This document shows, piece after piece, positions 9,579-21,428 of a stretch of 64,000 bases of DNA; within the stretch, counting starts at the first letter, position 1; every line of letters begins with the position of its first letter. Below the pieces are notes generated by a model. That model searched no databases. It was not told where the DNA came from and was given only the letters and a program-made list of their open reading frames with translations. The stretch is from Ochromonas danica (taxonomy: Eukaryota > Sar > Chrysophyceae > Chromulinales > Chromulinaceae), in the NCBI GenBank assembly GCA_015146655.1, contig VKHL01000041.1:124001-188000 (forward strand). The letters are read 5' to 3'. A program made the translations under genes and the position numbers.

Positions 9579-12188
9579 ATGGCCAGTATTATTTCTTGGG
9601 ATGAAGGGTGGAAAGAGATAAAGACGAACGCGTTGGATGTGATTGAAGTAAGTCCACGTATTCTCTTTGTGAGTGATAAATCTCTTGAAGATATCGTCTT
9701 CACCTTCTTGTTCTCTACCAACAGCGTCATCTTGAAGCGGAGGATAATGATGTAAGAAAGCTATTTTCTAATGCTGAGCTTGCTCGCTTGCAAGCGTAAG
9801 GTTCCCCTCCTTCTTTCCTCTCCTGCATTGTTTTAATTTATGGGTGGTGTGCAAAAGGTTATGCTATAATATGTGCACCCAAAAATGTAATTGGTCTGAA
9901 AAACTCTACAAACATTTACAGCAGGTAAGTTTCCTTGACTATTTCAGGGGGGAAGAGACTTATCACCACGACCACTGCTGTTTGCGTATGGACAGAGTAT
10001 AGAGATTTATGTCACAGAAAAAGTTCTGCCAGATTTGCAGAGTATCCAAGGTGATAGTTTACTAGATAGATTTGTTCTCCATAGTGATCGCTTGGAAATA
10101 ATGAAGGCGTGGTTCAATAAGATATTCTCATACTTAAATCGTTATCATGTTAGGTATTACTCACTTCCAAGCATATCTGACATAGTGCAACGGACTTTTG
10201 ACAGTCAGCTTTTGCAAATCATTAAAGAAAACATCTTTTCTCCTACTCTCCAGCTTGTGACAAGTGAGCGAGAAGGCAGGTTGGTAGAGGCCACACAGCT
10301 CAGGCATATACTGAAACAATGGGGGAAAGGAGCGGTGGATATCTTTGAAAAGGAGTTAGAGCCAGCTTATATCAAAGATACGCGTAGCTACTATGTGGAG
10401 AAAGGTCAGAATTGGCGTGAGAGACAAGATGCATCTGTGTCGGTCTACATCGGATGGGTTGACAAAGTCCTTCATGAAGAGCAAACTCGTTGCAAGCATT
10501 ATTTGTTACCATCCTCGGAAGACAAAGTCTTGCAGGCAATAGCCGAGGAGCTTCTGAGTGAATCAATTGTGCAAGGACTTCTGCTGATGGATTCGGTGCG
10601 AGGAGAAGGTGATAATGTACTGCTCAGCCAAGAATGCCATAATTTCCATCTCTTCTTTGCCCTGCTGAACAAAGACTATTTTCAAGACAAATTTAAAGAT
10701 GAGCGGTTACAAGTGTTAAAGATATTATTTCAAAAACGTATTTTTGAGGAAGGCAAGAGAATTGTGGGAGAATATCTCAACAGCCTCCGCACTGCTTCGA
10801 CCTCGAAGAGAATCATGCGGACTTGCTTGGTGGTATCGCCATTGCTCAAGTTGTACACTTCAAGCTGTGATATGGTAGAAGCACACTTTGCTAAACACGC
10901 TCTTTTTGAGAAAGCTGTACATGGTTCTTTTAGTGACTTGCTGAATCATGATGATTTATTCGTCTTGTCTGAATCTGGTGGTGGAGAAATAATGAAGAGT
11001 AATGCTGCGGAGTTACTGGCCAATTATTGCAATCATCTTTTACGATCAACAACGACTTGTCAAATGTCTGTTCAGGATATTGAAAGTGAGCTGGAGCGCA
11101 CAATTGCTCTTGTTGAACACTTGAGAGAGAAGGATCTATTTGCTGAAGTGAGCAGACATCTACTAGCTTCCAGAGCACTCTTCTCCTCTTCTAAGTCCTA
11201 CGAGCTGGATATCCTATTCGTCAACAAGCTTAAAGTACATTTTGGTGCTCTTTTCACTGGCAAGGTGAGATATCATTGTTCTTGATGGTGTGCTCCTGCC
11301 TGTTTGTTAACTCTTTGTTTAAACCAGATGGAAGGGATGATCAATGACATTGCTGTCAATAAAGAACAAGAATCTGTCTTTCAACAGTTTTATTTGGAGA
11401 AAAAGGCAACGAATAAAGACCTTGTTGAATTCAGTGCACAAGTGCTAACGTTAGGTCATTGGCCAGTGTTTAGCTCCCTGTCTGAAGCGTCCTTGCCCGC
11501 TAATATGATGGCAGCTTTGGACATATTTAAGGGGTATTATAATCAACGCTTGCATTCTACTAAACGACATTTGACTTGGATACACAGTCTCGGTCGTGTA
11601 GAAATGGTGGTTGTTATGGGAAGTTCTTCCTACGAACTTCATTTGAATACTTTGCAAGCCGCTATTCTGCTACTTTTCGATTCGCTGCCAAGTAGAGAAG
11701 ATCTTTCCTTCTCTTTTCTTCAGCGTACTTTGCGGCTGCCGGCTGATGTTATCATTCGCTTGCTGAAATCTCTCTCATTGGAGAAATGTAGAATTCTCAT
11801 CCGAACAAGCAGTGACCAAGATGATTCGGAGGCCGTTCATCCAATCACCTCGGCCGATCGGTTTCGACCCAATCAATCGTTTACATCTTCAACCTCAACT
11901 TTGCGCATTCCTATGTGCTCATTAGGCGATATGGCAACAATGAGTGTTGTCAATAGTTCATCAAACCTTGAACAAGATCGACTGTTTGCCATTGAGGCTG
12001 CGATAGTACGAGTCATGAAAGCTCGGAGGCAATTATCGCATCAACAGCTCCTGACAGAGGTTCTGAACCATCTAACTCTTTTCAAACCTGATGGTCGTGC
12101 TGTGAAGCAGCGTATTGAAGCATTGATTGAACGGGACTATCTAGAACGAGATCCCGACCAACCCCAGCGTTATCTCTATGTGGCCTGA
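9579..12188 (+). CDS. Cullin, scaffold of a RING-type ubiquitin ligase
   Basis: Five exons: 9579-9647, 9725-9795, 9858-9924, 9948-11264 and 11328-12188, giving 794 residues in a consistent frame. The intron between exons 3 and 4 is only 23 bases (9925-9947), which is suspiciously short, but its removal keeps the frame. Cullins hold a substrate adaptor at the N-terminus and RBX1 at the C-terminus. The N-terminal cullin repeat is recognisable by LCYNMCTQK.NWSEKLYKHL. The C-terminus is diagnostic: IVRVMKARRQLSHQQLL carries the NEDD8-acceptor lysine, followed by the winged helix VKQRIEALIERDYLERD and the terminal YLYVA. The ending resembles CUL4/CUL3 more than CUL1, but I would not assign a class. 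Confidence 0.9.
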
Positions 12189-12389
12189 AGTTTTGTTTGT
12201 GTAACTCTTAATTACTTAATAAAATGCAAAAGTATTTCATTCATTAACAAAACGAATAATCCATCCGAAACAACCCTTGTTAACCCGCCCCTGTGAAGTT
12301 TAACAGCTGGTATCAACGGCTAGTATTCATTTTCGGGTTTTCGTTGAGTGCCACAATGCACAAAGAAAAGCATCAAAAAGAAATTCAAA

Positions 12390-14547
12390 ATGGACGCCGA
12401 GTCGGAGACTGACTCCGTCCATAAATTGGCTGCGAATGGCAACAAGAAAAGTGAAAAGACGAAATGGACTCCAGAGGAGGTGAGGGCTTGCCTTGTAGTT
12501 GTGGAAAATTCGAATTCTTCATCGTCATCGTCGACCTGGCCCAGGATAACAAGCTTCGTACTGCAGTTGCTGCACTGAACGGAAAGAACTGGAAGCTAGT
12601 CGCAAATTATTTGCCTGGCAAGACAGAAGTGCAGTGTCTCCATCGCTGGACCAAGGTGCTGAATCCAAACCTGACTAAAGGTCCTTGGACTCCTGCGGTA
12701 AGTGCACCGACCTCTGACATGGTCTGTCCACTCCACTCACCTCCTCTGTTTCCCTGTGATATTTTAGGAGGACGATAAGGTCCGGGAGCTGGTGGCGAAG
12801 TTTGGCGCGAAGAAGTGGAGTACTATCGCTGCCCAGTTGCCAGGACGTATCGGAAAGCAGTGTCGTGAGCGATGGCATAACCATCTCAACCCTGACATTA
12901 ATAAAGATCCTTGGACAGAAGAAGACGACCTTACTATTTTGGAAGCCCATCATCGTCTAGGCAATCGTTGGGCTGAGATAGCCAAACTACTTCCAGGAAA
13001 AACCGACAATGCGATTAAGAATCATTGGAATTCAAGTATGAAGAAGAAGGTGGAAGCATTCATTGCTGCTAAGTTTGGAATTGTGAAGGATAGTGAATCA
13101 TACGATTTTGATGCCTATTTTATGCGCATCGATCTTCAAGAGGCGGATAAAAAGGACATCGTGTCTACCTTGAGAGACAAGGTAGCAGTTTTTTATTTTC
13201 CTTGTTTTCTTCTTTCTAATAATCTCTAACTGTTCGTTTTACAGGGACCTAAAAAGATTGTTGCTGATAGAAGACCTGCTAGTCTTCCATCGACTACGCC
13301 TCCGAGCCTTCCCAAGACAGGTGAGGGCTTTTGAGCCTGTGGCGCTAAAGAAGCGCTAAAGCCTGTGGTTGTTTTGATGTCTTTGTCATGTTTACCAGGA
13401 GGAAGCTTAGAAGGATCTTCCTTGGAGCCAGTGGATTCTTCTATTGTTCAGGATGGTGAGCCAGGAGGTACCAACTTGGAGACAGCCACACAATCAGTGA
13501 AGCCTCCTGGTGCTCCTCCTCGTCGGAGAAAGAAGCTCAAGATGGAGGAGGTTGTGCCCACCCTGGATCTTCCTCCACGTGGAAGACCCAAGGTGGATGT
13601 AAAAACGGAGCAAGAGCTGGCCACAAGTGTCAATCACGGTGTGCCTACTCACTCCACGTTTGCTTCGTCGGGCTTGACGCCAGCTATTGGGCATATTCAT
13701 CTGGATACAAGCAGTTCTGCGCAAGCTCTTTCGTCCAATCTCCATGGGATGTCTCCATCTCTTTCTACTTTATTTGCTTCTCCACTTATCAGTTGTACCA
13801 GTCCTAGTCGACCCGGTACAGCTCTTAGCAACTTTACTTTCACTGCAACACCATGGAGTAAGTTCATCCTCTCTGCTCTTTGTGGATGCAATGCTGATAT
13901 TAGTGTCTCTTGTATACAGCTGAAGGGTCCATGACAAATGGATTGATTTCTCTTAGTGGTATGACACCTTTCTATTCGGATATGCTTGATCTGCCAGGGA
14001 TTGCTGGCGAAAAGGACATTTCTCCTTCTTCCTTCCTCAACTCTTTCTCTTTCTCACCTCGTCCCCCTCCCACAAGCTTCCCCTATCTGGCTATGTCCCC
14101 AATTCAACCTGTTTTTGATCAACCCTCCAGCTTAGCAACACCGTCACAAGAAGAGCATTGCCATGCTGGTCTGAAAAGAAAGGCTTACAATGTTGACACC
14201 CCGCAAAACGCATCTACAAGGTAGGCTTTAAATCGGCCTCTGCAATGAAATTCTCTTATTTGCTTGTTGTACTTTTGTCATTTAGTGTCATCACTGAAGT
14301 TGAAGGGATCTCTTTCAATCACAGTCGATTGAATATGAGTGGTGATGATAATGAAAACAACATCACTCGCATTCTGGGAAGTGAGCGCAAATACCCTTTG
14401 CGCTTGAAGTTGAAGGCTAAAACGGAGGGCTGGGATAAAGAGGACGCATTGAATGCTTCGTTCAACTCTGTTTCAAGTGCGGCTTCCTCAAGTTCTCTGA
14501 TGGTGACTCGCAGCAAGAGGCAGCGCAAGGTCGCCACCAATAATTAA
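12390..14547 (+). CDS. Three-repeat (R1R2R3) MYB transcription factor
   Basis: Seven exons: 12390-12479, 12545-12697, 12768-13181, 13245-13320, 13399-13857, 13920-14220 and 14286-14547, giving 584 residues. Three MYB repeats sit at residues about 25-180. Each has the spaced tryptophans: [38 protein letters not shown] and [19 protein letters not shown]. The second and third end in [13 protein letters not shown] and [13 protein letters not shown], the DNA-recognition helices of c-MYB/MYB3R. Introns fall inside repeats 1 and 2, so no single open frame shows the whole domain. MYB3R proteins control cell-cycle genes in plants and animals; this role is inferred. The C-terminal 400 residues are Ser/Pro-rich with a basic RRRKKLK patch and a terminal basic segment (possible nuclear signal). 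Confidence 0.9.
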
Positions 14548-14872
14548 TGTGTTGGCGAGGTGCTTTTGTTTGTTCGCATCCGCTCTTTATGGGACCTCTT
14601 GCGGTCATTTCGTTTTAGTCTTGTGGCTTTGTGGCGCAAGGCTTGGCATGTGAAGTGCCCGACCTTTTGTGCTAGTAAATGTGGTAAACTCAAATCTCTG
14701 CTCCCTACACACCCTTCTTTTCGAAGTCGAATCAGCCAGTTCGCTAACCAGTAGTTTTAGATTTTCAAATCGTATTTTCGTGCAGGAGGTACGTACAGCT
14801 GACCAGCAGGGCCCAATGATGACAAACCAAACACAGAAAGAAAAGGAAAGGTAGTGCAGTCACGACCCAGCT
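14548..14872. other. Intergenic: MYB 3' flank and K+ channel promoter
   Basis: 325 bases between two genes on the plus strand. Several short frames are open but low in coding character. No repeat or RNA gene is seen. Confidence 0.5.
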
Positions 14873-17217
14873 ATGATTCAAAGCCAATATTTCTCCAAAG
14901 CTAAAGCCCTTGCTGACGAAGAAGCAGGCTTTGGTGGCTTGGTTTCATTGGAGGAGATCTCTCTTTATCGTCAGCGAATTCCAACTAACACATGGGCAAT
15001 CCTGTTCTTCATTGGCTACCTCATTATAGGCTTGCTATTTTATTGTTATGTGGATGATATCTCCGCACTAGATTCTATATACTTGTCCATTATCACTATG
15101 ACCACAATTGGATATGGTGAGGCTTCCTCCATCTAAATGAATGAATGACTGTGTGTGTGTGCTCACTGCAGACTTCCATGCCTCTAGGAGATATTCCCAT
15201 CAAACCTTCGAATAGACCATTTCAAAGCTTCTATCTGCTATTAGGCGTTGGTGAGGATGATCTTGTCTTTGTTGTTAGCTGCTAATCCATCTGCTAACCA
15301 ATGCTTGCTGCACATCATATTCAGGCTTTGTGGGTATTTACTTTGGACTGCTGACAAATGAAGTCATGGAGAGTCAGGAAGCTGCTATGACGAACAAAGT
15401 TGTTGAAGCGGCTATTTCCATGAACAAGATGCTGGAGAGCAAAGCGATGGAAGTCAAAGAGTTTCAACTGAAGAAACATGAACAATTCTTAGAGAGAATC
15501 AGAGCGACAAGGCCTGAAGATCTAACTGCATTGGATCATATGCGAATGACAGTTTCTAAGATTCTTGTCCAGGATGAAGAGAACGAGGCGATGAAGCACA
15601 TGAAGGCGATCAACTTGCAGATCTATGAAGATGAATTGAGAGAGATTCGATCAAAGGGTTTAGTGGATTTATTTTTTGTTTTAGTAAGCATTCTATCAGG
15701 TAAAGCAACATTGATTTGTCTTTTGCGTTGCATGGAACTGATGGATTGGTGCTTTATTCTGTCGTCGATGTCATATGATGTCATGTGATGGTTCATTCTC
15801 AGGGGCTGCTTGTATGGTTGGGATTGAGGGTTGGAACTTCTCGGATGCTTTCTACTGGGCCTGTGTAACAACAATGACTGTGGGATATGGTGATGTTGTA
15901 CCGACCACTGCAAGCGGTAAAATATTCACCATCATCTATGTGCTCTTCTCCACAGCCTTGGCAGCTAAAGGCTTTCGAGATGTCGTGTGCTATCCTATGA
16001 TTGTGAAGATGAAAGAGAATGAGGCATTCTTACTTGCTCAGTTTTCAGAGGGAGTGAAAGCCCAAATGCTGAAGAAGATTTTGAACAACGACCTCTTCAA
16101 GCAAGTTAATAAACTGCAATATAATCCTGAACAGATTACCAAGGCAGAGTTTATTCTCTTGATCTTGTTCAGCATGAATAAGATGCAAATGAAGGATATT
16201 TTGTTGGCATCTAAGTGTTTCGATAGTTTGGATGTGCATGGAGATGGAGCATTGGGCCAGAAAGAACAGAAGGAACAGATGCTGTTAGCTCAACAAAGAG
16301 ATCGAGAACGATACGAAGAAGAGCAACAACGTCGGGCTGAAGAACAGCTTCGACAACAACAGCAAATGTCATCAGTTGTAGTAAATGGAATTTCCAACAT
16401 ATTGCGCACTGGATTGGAGACAGTGGTGATGGTGGGTGACAAGGTTGGTGGCACTGTGGGCAATCTTGTCGGTGCTCACAATAGCCCAACTCGAGACAGA
16501 CGAGGTAGTAGTAGTTACCGCAATCTGGAGGATGATGATGGATCGCATGATCATGTTGAAGAAGGTCTGCGCACAGCTACTGGAGATGTTCTTTATCGTC
16601 GTGATAGATTTAGCATTTCTTCGAATTCGGGTGTTTCGGATGCCACAGTCACTTCAGCCCTACATCATGCGATTCAAGAGGGTACCTTCTCAGCTGACCC
16701 TGCGCTACATAAAGAAGGTGCGATGAAACATGTCTTAGCCTCCCATCTTCCTCCCCGTTCTCCATCTCGGCACTATCCTCATTACCAGCATCATCTTCCA
16801 TCAGCTGAATCTCCTACTGGGGCGTCTCATCGCTCGACTGTCGCTTCTCAGCCTCCCTTAGTTTCTTCTCCATCGCCTGGAATAGTGCCCATTCCTTCAT
16901 CTTTGTTTGTGCCTTCCCCTATTGTTGGTTATTTTGGTGACGGCAGGGTTGCTGACGATTCTATTGCTTGTACTAACAACACATTATCTTCATCTGACGT
17001 AGTTCCTCCTACCCTAGTTACTCCTCCTCCTTCTAGATCTTCTTCTGCTCGGTATACCCAAGCTCCTTTGCCTTCGCCTCCTCCAATTGATCCAGATGTA
17101 ACAAGTTCTTCTCCTGGAGAAGCCGACCCATTCATCGAACCCTCTCCCTCTGTCTCAATCGATGCTATTCCTTCGGCTTCTTTGCATTCAGGCTCCACTC
17201 GAAAGAGGAATGTTTGA
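14873..17217 (+). CDS. Two-pore-domain potassium channel (TPK-like), copy 1
   Basis: Four exons: 14873-15116, 15188-15250, 15325-15699 and 15803-17217, giving 698 residues. The topology is M1-P1-M2, a cytosolic helical linker of about 110 residues, M3-P2-M4, then a long tail. The pore filters are TIGYG (78-82) and TVGYG (253-257), the K+ selectivity signature; the first Gly codon is split by intron 1. M1 is AILFFIGYLIIGLLFYCYV. After M4 the sequence is charged and contains an EF-hand-like loop DVHGDGALGQKE, which would suit calcium control as in plant TPK1; the loop lacks some ligands. The last 300 residues are Ser/Pro-rich. Two subunits would form one pore in a membrane, perhaps vacuolar. 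A paralogue lies at 22584-24828. Codons are AT-leaning compared with that copy. Confidence 0.88.
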
Positions 17218-17462
17218 CATTGTGCACATTAAAGTTTTGTCTTGTATATTTCATGAGTTCGCTCACATAAATCCTAATAGATTTTTCCTTTTTTGTTACT
17301 CCACGACTCCGACTTCCAGTATCTATGCAGGAAGAAAAGAAGATCTTACGTCTAAAAGTTACAATCACAACAGATCGGATACTCAAAACCACATCCCGTA
17401 AGACTGTTGAAAGAATGACAGGTACAGACAGAAGGAAAGTGGTGACCGAAACACGGACAGTT

Positions 17463-18437
17463 CTACAAACCAAGCCAACGCTTCTGGACCTCGAAAGCCA
17501 GAGAGACAATACCATACAATGGGGCAATGACCATCACACGAGCTTGCCAGCCTTTAAAAAGAGCTGATAGTCCTTCTTTCTTCATCACTTCTTGACCATA
17601 AGCCCAGAAAGAAGAGGATCCATTGAGACCTTGCTGGATGCGAGTCTTCAACATGTCCGCAGGTGTGACGGCCACAGCAGCCACGGCACCAGCCAAGATT
17701 CCCGCGACTAAACCCACATGGAAAGGTTCCTCCAGTTCATTTGCATAGAAGTGTTTCATCTGTGCTTCTTTAATATTTGCATAAAGAGGGAAATAGAGGA
17801 AGCAAAAAGGTACATCTCGGCAGAATGTCGCTGTGAAGCCGCGGTAGACATCGAGAGGACTCTTCAAGGAGCGAAGGATAGAAAACGCACTGATAGCACG
17901 ATCGGTGCTCATTTGCAAGCGAATTTTTACGCCTTCATAGGGCACAGTGACAAACAACTGCAGAAAACCTGCCGTCGTACCCGCCACGATCTCTTCCCAC
18001 GTGCGAATAGGACGCAGTCCTCTGGTGAACTCCTCCCGGATGGTGTCGTTCACAGCCAGCTTGATGGCTTTCTCCGGAGCAATGCCCACCAAACAGGCGC
18101 TGAAACCTCGATAAAGCCCACCGGTCTGTACAGCCTGGCGAAGAATGGAGGAGAAATGAGTTATAGAGATGCGGGTGGTGGCGGATTGCAACTTGGTCTT
18201 GAGCATGTCAAGTGGATAGATCAAACTGGTTCCGAAGATACCCGCAGACGCACCCACGAAGAGCTTGTGTTCCAACTTGAGGGATTTAGTGCTTCCCTCG
18301 TCCACCAAGACAGCAGGAGGCTGAGCGTCCACCATTCCTTCCAGAAGATTCAAAGAAGCCGGAAGTTGCCAATATCGTGGAGCAGAAGGCTCCATCGAAG
18401 AGCGAAGGAGGTGAGGGGAAGCCGGAGGGCAGGACAA
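17463..18437 (-). CDS. Mitochondrial carrier family protein, glutamate/aspartate-glutamate carrier-like
   Basis: Single exon, up to 324 residues; an alternative start at 18395 would remove 14. Three tandem repeats each carry the carrier signature: PLDMLKTKLQ, PYEGVKIRLQ and PADMLKTRIQ. The segment APEKAIKLAVND is typical of the aspartate-glutamate and glutamate carriers (SLC25A12/13/22 group), which exchange acidic amino acids across the mitochondrial inner membrane. The EF-hand N-terminal half of animal aspartate-glutamate carriers is missing, so a glutamate-carrier-like role is more likely. The N-terminal 60 residues are Pro/Ser-rich. It converges on the K+ channel gene with 245 bases between the stops. 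Confidence 0.88.
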   Translation of the reverse strand: MSCPPASPHLLRSSMEPSAPRYWQLPASLNLLEGMVDAQPPAVLVDEGSTKSLKLEHKLFVGASAGIFGTSLIYPLDMLKTKLQSATTRISITHFSSILRQAVQTGGLYRGFSACLVGIAPEKAIKLAVNDTIREEFTRGLRPIRTWEEIVAGTTAGFLQLFVTVPYEGVKIRLQMSTDRAISAFSILRSLKSPLDVYRGFTATFCRDVPFCFLYFPLYANIKEAQMKHFYANELEEPFHVGLVAGILAGAVAAVAVTPADMLKTRIQQGLNGSSSFWAYGQEVMKKEGLSALFKGWQARVMVIAPLYGIVSLAFEVQKRWLGL

Positions 18438-19046
18438 GAGCAGGGAAGGTCAAGATATGCCACGCTCTCTTTCCTGCGATTTTCCGAGTCACATCCCAGC
18501 CACCCCACGCAATAGCAATATTCTCAAACTCAACTGCTGTGTTTCAACCGCAAGCACACAGCGCGTCACCAGCCATCCATCTTATTCCTCCCAACGCCAT
18601 GCAACATCTCTTCAACCTCGTCAACACGCTCAAATCAGAAGCATTTTAAGAAACTTTTCTGTCATGAAACTATGAAGAAAAGATAAATTGTTGGATAGAC
18701 AGGAAGAATTAGGTTTGTAATTTGCTACAAGATGGCGGTGAATCATGTCAACAATTTACCCTGTTTACATTCACTTCATACCTTCAAGTTTAAAAATTTG
18801 TTAACATAATTTTTAATAAAATATGTTATAATTTCCTGGGCATCAAATCACAAGCAACATCATCGTGTTAAACCAAGTGTTGTTTGACTCAAGTGGAAAC
18901 GCGTTTTCTGCAATTGCGTGGGAAGGAGACAGCAACACTTGCCTCTCTTTGGCAGTGCTGCAGTGCTTCGCATCGATCGCATCGCATCAGCCGATTGACC
19001 AGTTCCCTCCCCCTCCTTCTCTTTCCCTTCCACTCTATTAGAACTC
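18438..19046. other. Intergenic: divergent 5' regions of carrier and NDUFA12 genes
   Basis: 609 bases. The part at 18770-18850 is AT-rich (AAAAATTTGTTAACATAATTTTTAATAAAATATG). Short frames on both strands have no recognisable content. It should contain both promoters. Confidence 0.5.
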
Positions 19047-19916
19047 ATGTCGTTACTGGGCCCCTTTATTAAGATCTCTCGTGCTTTGCAAGAGAAAGGT
19101 CTAAAAGGCATGATTATCCAACTTTATACGGTAAGAGACAGTGAAAATCGTCTTCGCCCATTCTTCTCATTGGCAGCTCATCTGTCATGACAGGTTGGTG
19201 ATCTGAAGTTCGGTCAGTTGAAAGGCTCTGATCGCTTTGGCAACAAGTATTATGAGGTGGGTGTTGTAGAAGATTTTCTCTCTCCCTCTCCTCACTTCTT
19301 GTCGCTTTCTGTTGGCAGGATTTGGATCTACCTTATGGACAGCATCGCTGGGTGGAGTATGCCGATATCCACAACCCTGACCCCACCATGATCTCCCCTG
19401 AGTATGTTGATAGATGACTTCAGTGTGCTATTTTTATTTATATCCTGGATGATCGGGTTGTGTATGTGATCAGGTGGCATGGATGGATGCATCATGTCTT
19501 TGACGAGACCCCTGTCGAGGCTGCGAACTTGTCTGAGAAGTCCAACTATGTGCCCGTGACCGATGAGTCGCATGCCATCTACCACACGCACTTGGGACAC
19601 TACGACCCTTCTGTGAACGAGAAATACCCACAATACAACATCTCCCAGTTCCGTGCTCGAGGATACAAGATAGGCTCGCTGTCCACTGGTCCCGAGGACA
19701 AGGATGCGTATTACAAGCAGCCATCGCATCCTTTGAGTGACAAGGTGCAGCAGGCTCGATTCAAGGTACCAAACATGTGCACTCTCTCATGTTCTAGCTG
19801 CTAACTGATTTGTGTTTTGTCTGGCGACTGATTGTGAGCAGGATGTGAAGAACATCGAGTTGTGGGACCCCAATGAAGACTTAAAGAAGGAGCAAGAAGA
19901 GGCTAAGAGAGCTTAA
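19047..19916 (+). CDS. NDUFA12: Mitochondrial complex I subunit NDUFA12 (B17.2-like)
   Basis: Five exons: 19047-19130, 19194-19256, 19319-19401, 19474-19765 and 19842-19916, giving 198 residues. The family core is clear: VGDLKFGQLKGSDRFGNKYYE, then LPYGQHRWVEYAD, MISPEWHGWMHHVFDE, and NISQFRARGYKIGS. NDUFA12 is an accessory subunit of NADH:ubiquinone oxidoreductase on the matrix arm. The protein is longer than the animal subunit (about 145), owing to a middle insert and a Glu/Lys-rich tail. A short N-terminal helix can act as the mitochondrial signal. Confidence 0.93.
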
Positions 19917-20112
19917 ATCATTGCTTAATCGTTGTTGTTGTTGTCATCGTCTCCTTCTGTTCCTCCCTCTCGACTGTTAAAGAGACTAAGATGTTGACAT
20001 TAACATGTGACTTCTTTTTCTTATTTTTGCTCTATTTCATCCAACGATGCCTCTTGTTGTGGGCAGCAACAAGATATAGAAAGCTCTGTCCCTTGTCTCT
20101 AGCATGGGATAA

Positions 20113-21279
20113 TCATTCGCCTCGCACCCCTTGCACTAAGAGGCGCAGCTTGTCCATCTCTCTTTGCAAGCAGCCTAGCGTCTCTTTCAGCATTCGACTT
20201 CTTTCTTGAGCCTCGCCCTCTGCCTGTGCTGTCTCCGCCGCCTTGCTTTGTTGATTATCGAGGTGCTGGTTGATGAGCGCACGCTCTTCCTGCAGCAGAG
20301 CAACTCGTTCGTCCAGCTTCCTCCTCTCCTCCAGCAAGTGGTCAGAGGCTTTGCGTATCTTGGCCTGCTTCTTCTGCAAGGCATCGACCTCGAGGAACGC
20401 CTCCTCAAGCTCATTGGAGAGAATTCCATGTCGCATCTCACAGGACTTGAGCTGACTCAGAAGAGAGGAGGTGGAGATCGAAGAAGGCTGAGCTTGCGAA
20501 GATGAGAGCGGGACGTGAGGTGGAGGAGGAGGAGCAGCCGAAGTTGTAGCAGCAGGAGCTTTCTGAGAGATGAAGAGGTCCTCAATGGAGGCTCTGCCGC
20601 TCTCCAAGCGATCTTTCTGGGCGATGAACTGCTCGATCAGCTCCTTGAGAGACTGGTTGACTGCTCGACTCTCAATGCTCTGTCGACAGAAAGGACAGAA
20701 CCCTCCTCCTCCCCCTCGGCTCTGTCTCCCATTTTGTTGCTGGTGTTGTTGGATAGCAGCAGAGGTATTTCGTCTCAAGTGGTTGGCAATGCATGCCTCA
20801 CAGAAAGTATGACCGCAGGGGAAGAGCAGCATGGGCACGTGGTCCGGTGGAGCCATTATCTCGTAGCAGATCGCACAAGAGAAGGACGAGAGCTCCTTCT
20901 GCACGAAATGGTCGATACGTGCCACGATTGTCTCACAGACCTCCTTCTTGGCCAGATGCTCATTCCACTGCTCTCGCACCACTTCCTCTCGGATGTGAGA
21001 GGTCAGCTTTTGAGTGAGACGATGGAGCATAGCCTCAGTGGAACTGGAAGAAGAAGAAGTGGTGGCGGCGGCGGCGGAGGAGGAGGAGGAGGAGGGCGGG
21101 GGACGTCGAGAAGGTGATTTGGGGGACTTTGGCAATGCTGTCGCAGTCGAAGATTGAGAGGTAGTTATGGTCGTCCCTTTCTTGCCTTCTTCCTCCACGA
21201 GATCATTGAGGTATTTGTTCTTGGCATATTGAGCGGCACGAGCACGGACCACACTCTGCTTGTCCGCCTTTCTCTCCAT
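20113..21279 (-). CDS. RING-finger protein with coiled coil
   Basis: Single exon, 388 residues. A C3HC4 RING runs from about residue 135 to 199: CAICYEIM, then FPCGHTFCEACIANHL and CPFCRQ. An unusual Gln/Gly-rich insert of about 25 residues sits between the sixth and seventh zinc ligands. RING domains recruit E2 enzymes, so a ubiquitin ligase role is probable. Residues about 270-385 are charged with heptad leucines and should form a coiled coil. The N-terminal 80 residues are basic then Ser/Ala/Pro-rich, some of it encoded by trinucleotide repeats. The substrate is unknown. Confidence 0.85.
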   Translation of the reverse strand: MERKADKQSVVRARAAQYAKNKYLNDLVEEEGKKGTTITTSQSSTATALPKSPKSPSRRPPPSSSSSSAAAATTSSSSSSTEAMLHRLTQKLTSHIREEVVREQWNEHLAKKEVCETIVARIDHFVQKELSSFSCAICYEIMAPPDHVPMLLFPCGHTFCEACIANHLRRNTSAAIQQHQQQNGRQSRGGGGGFCPFCRQSIESRAVNQSLKELIEQFIAQKDRLESGRASIEDLFISQKAPAATTSAAPPPPPHVPLSSSQAQPSSISTSSLLSQLKSCEMRHGILSNELEEAFLEVDALQKKQAKIRKASDHLLEERRKLDERVALLQEERALINQHLDNQQSKAAETAQAEGEAQERSRMLKETLGCLQREMDKLRLLVQGVRGE

Positions 21280-21428
21280 TTCCTTCCAACACCTTCTCCA
21301 TGTCAGACCAAGTCATACACCATATCATACCGTAATTATTACTTCCACCGTAAATTAGCGAAAATCCTTACAGATCTCCACTAAGGAGTTTCGTAACTAA
21401 AGAGAGAGCAGTAGATAGCCTGTTGATC
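21280..21428. promoter_or_regulatory. Short divergent promoter, RING gene and SCI1-like gene
   Basis: 149 bases between divergent start codons, one of the tightest in the window. No box motif was identified. Confidence 0.45.

Noticed and set aside
17718-18515. 265-residue plus-strand frame opposite the mitochondrial carrier
   Set aside because: The minus strand has three complete carrier signatures; the plus frame has no recognisable domain and is a shadow.
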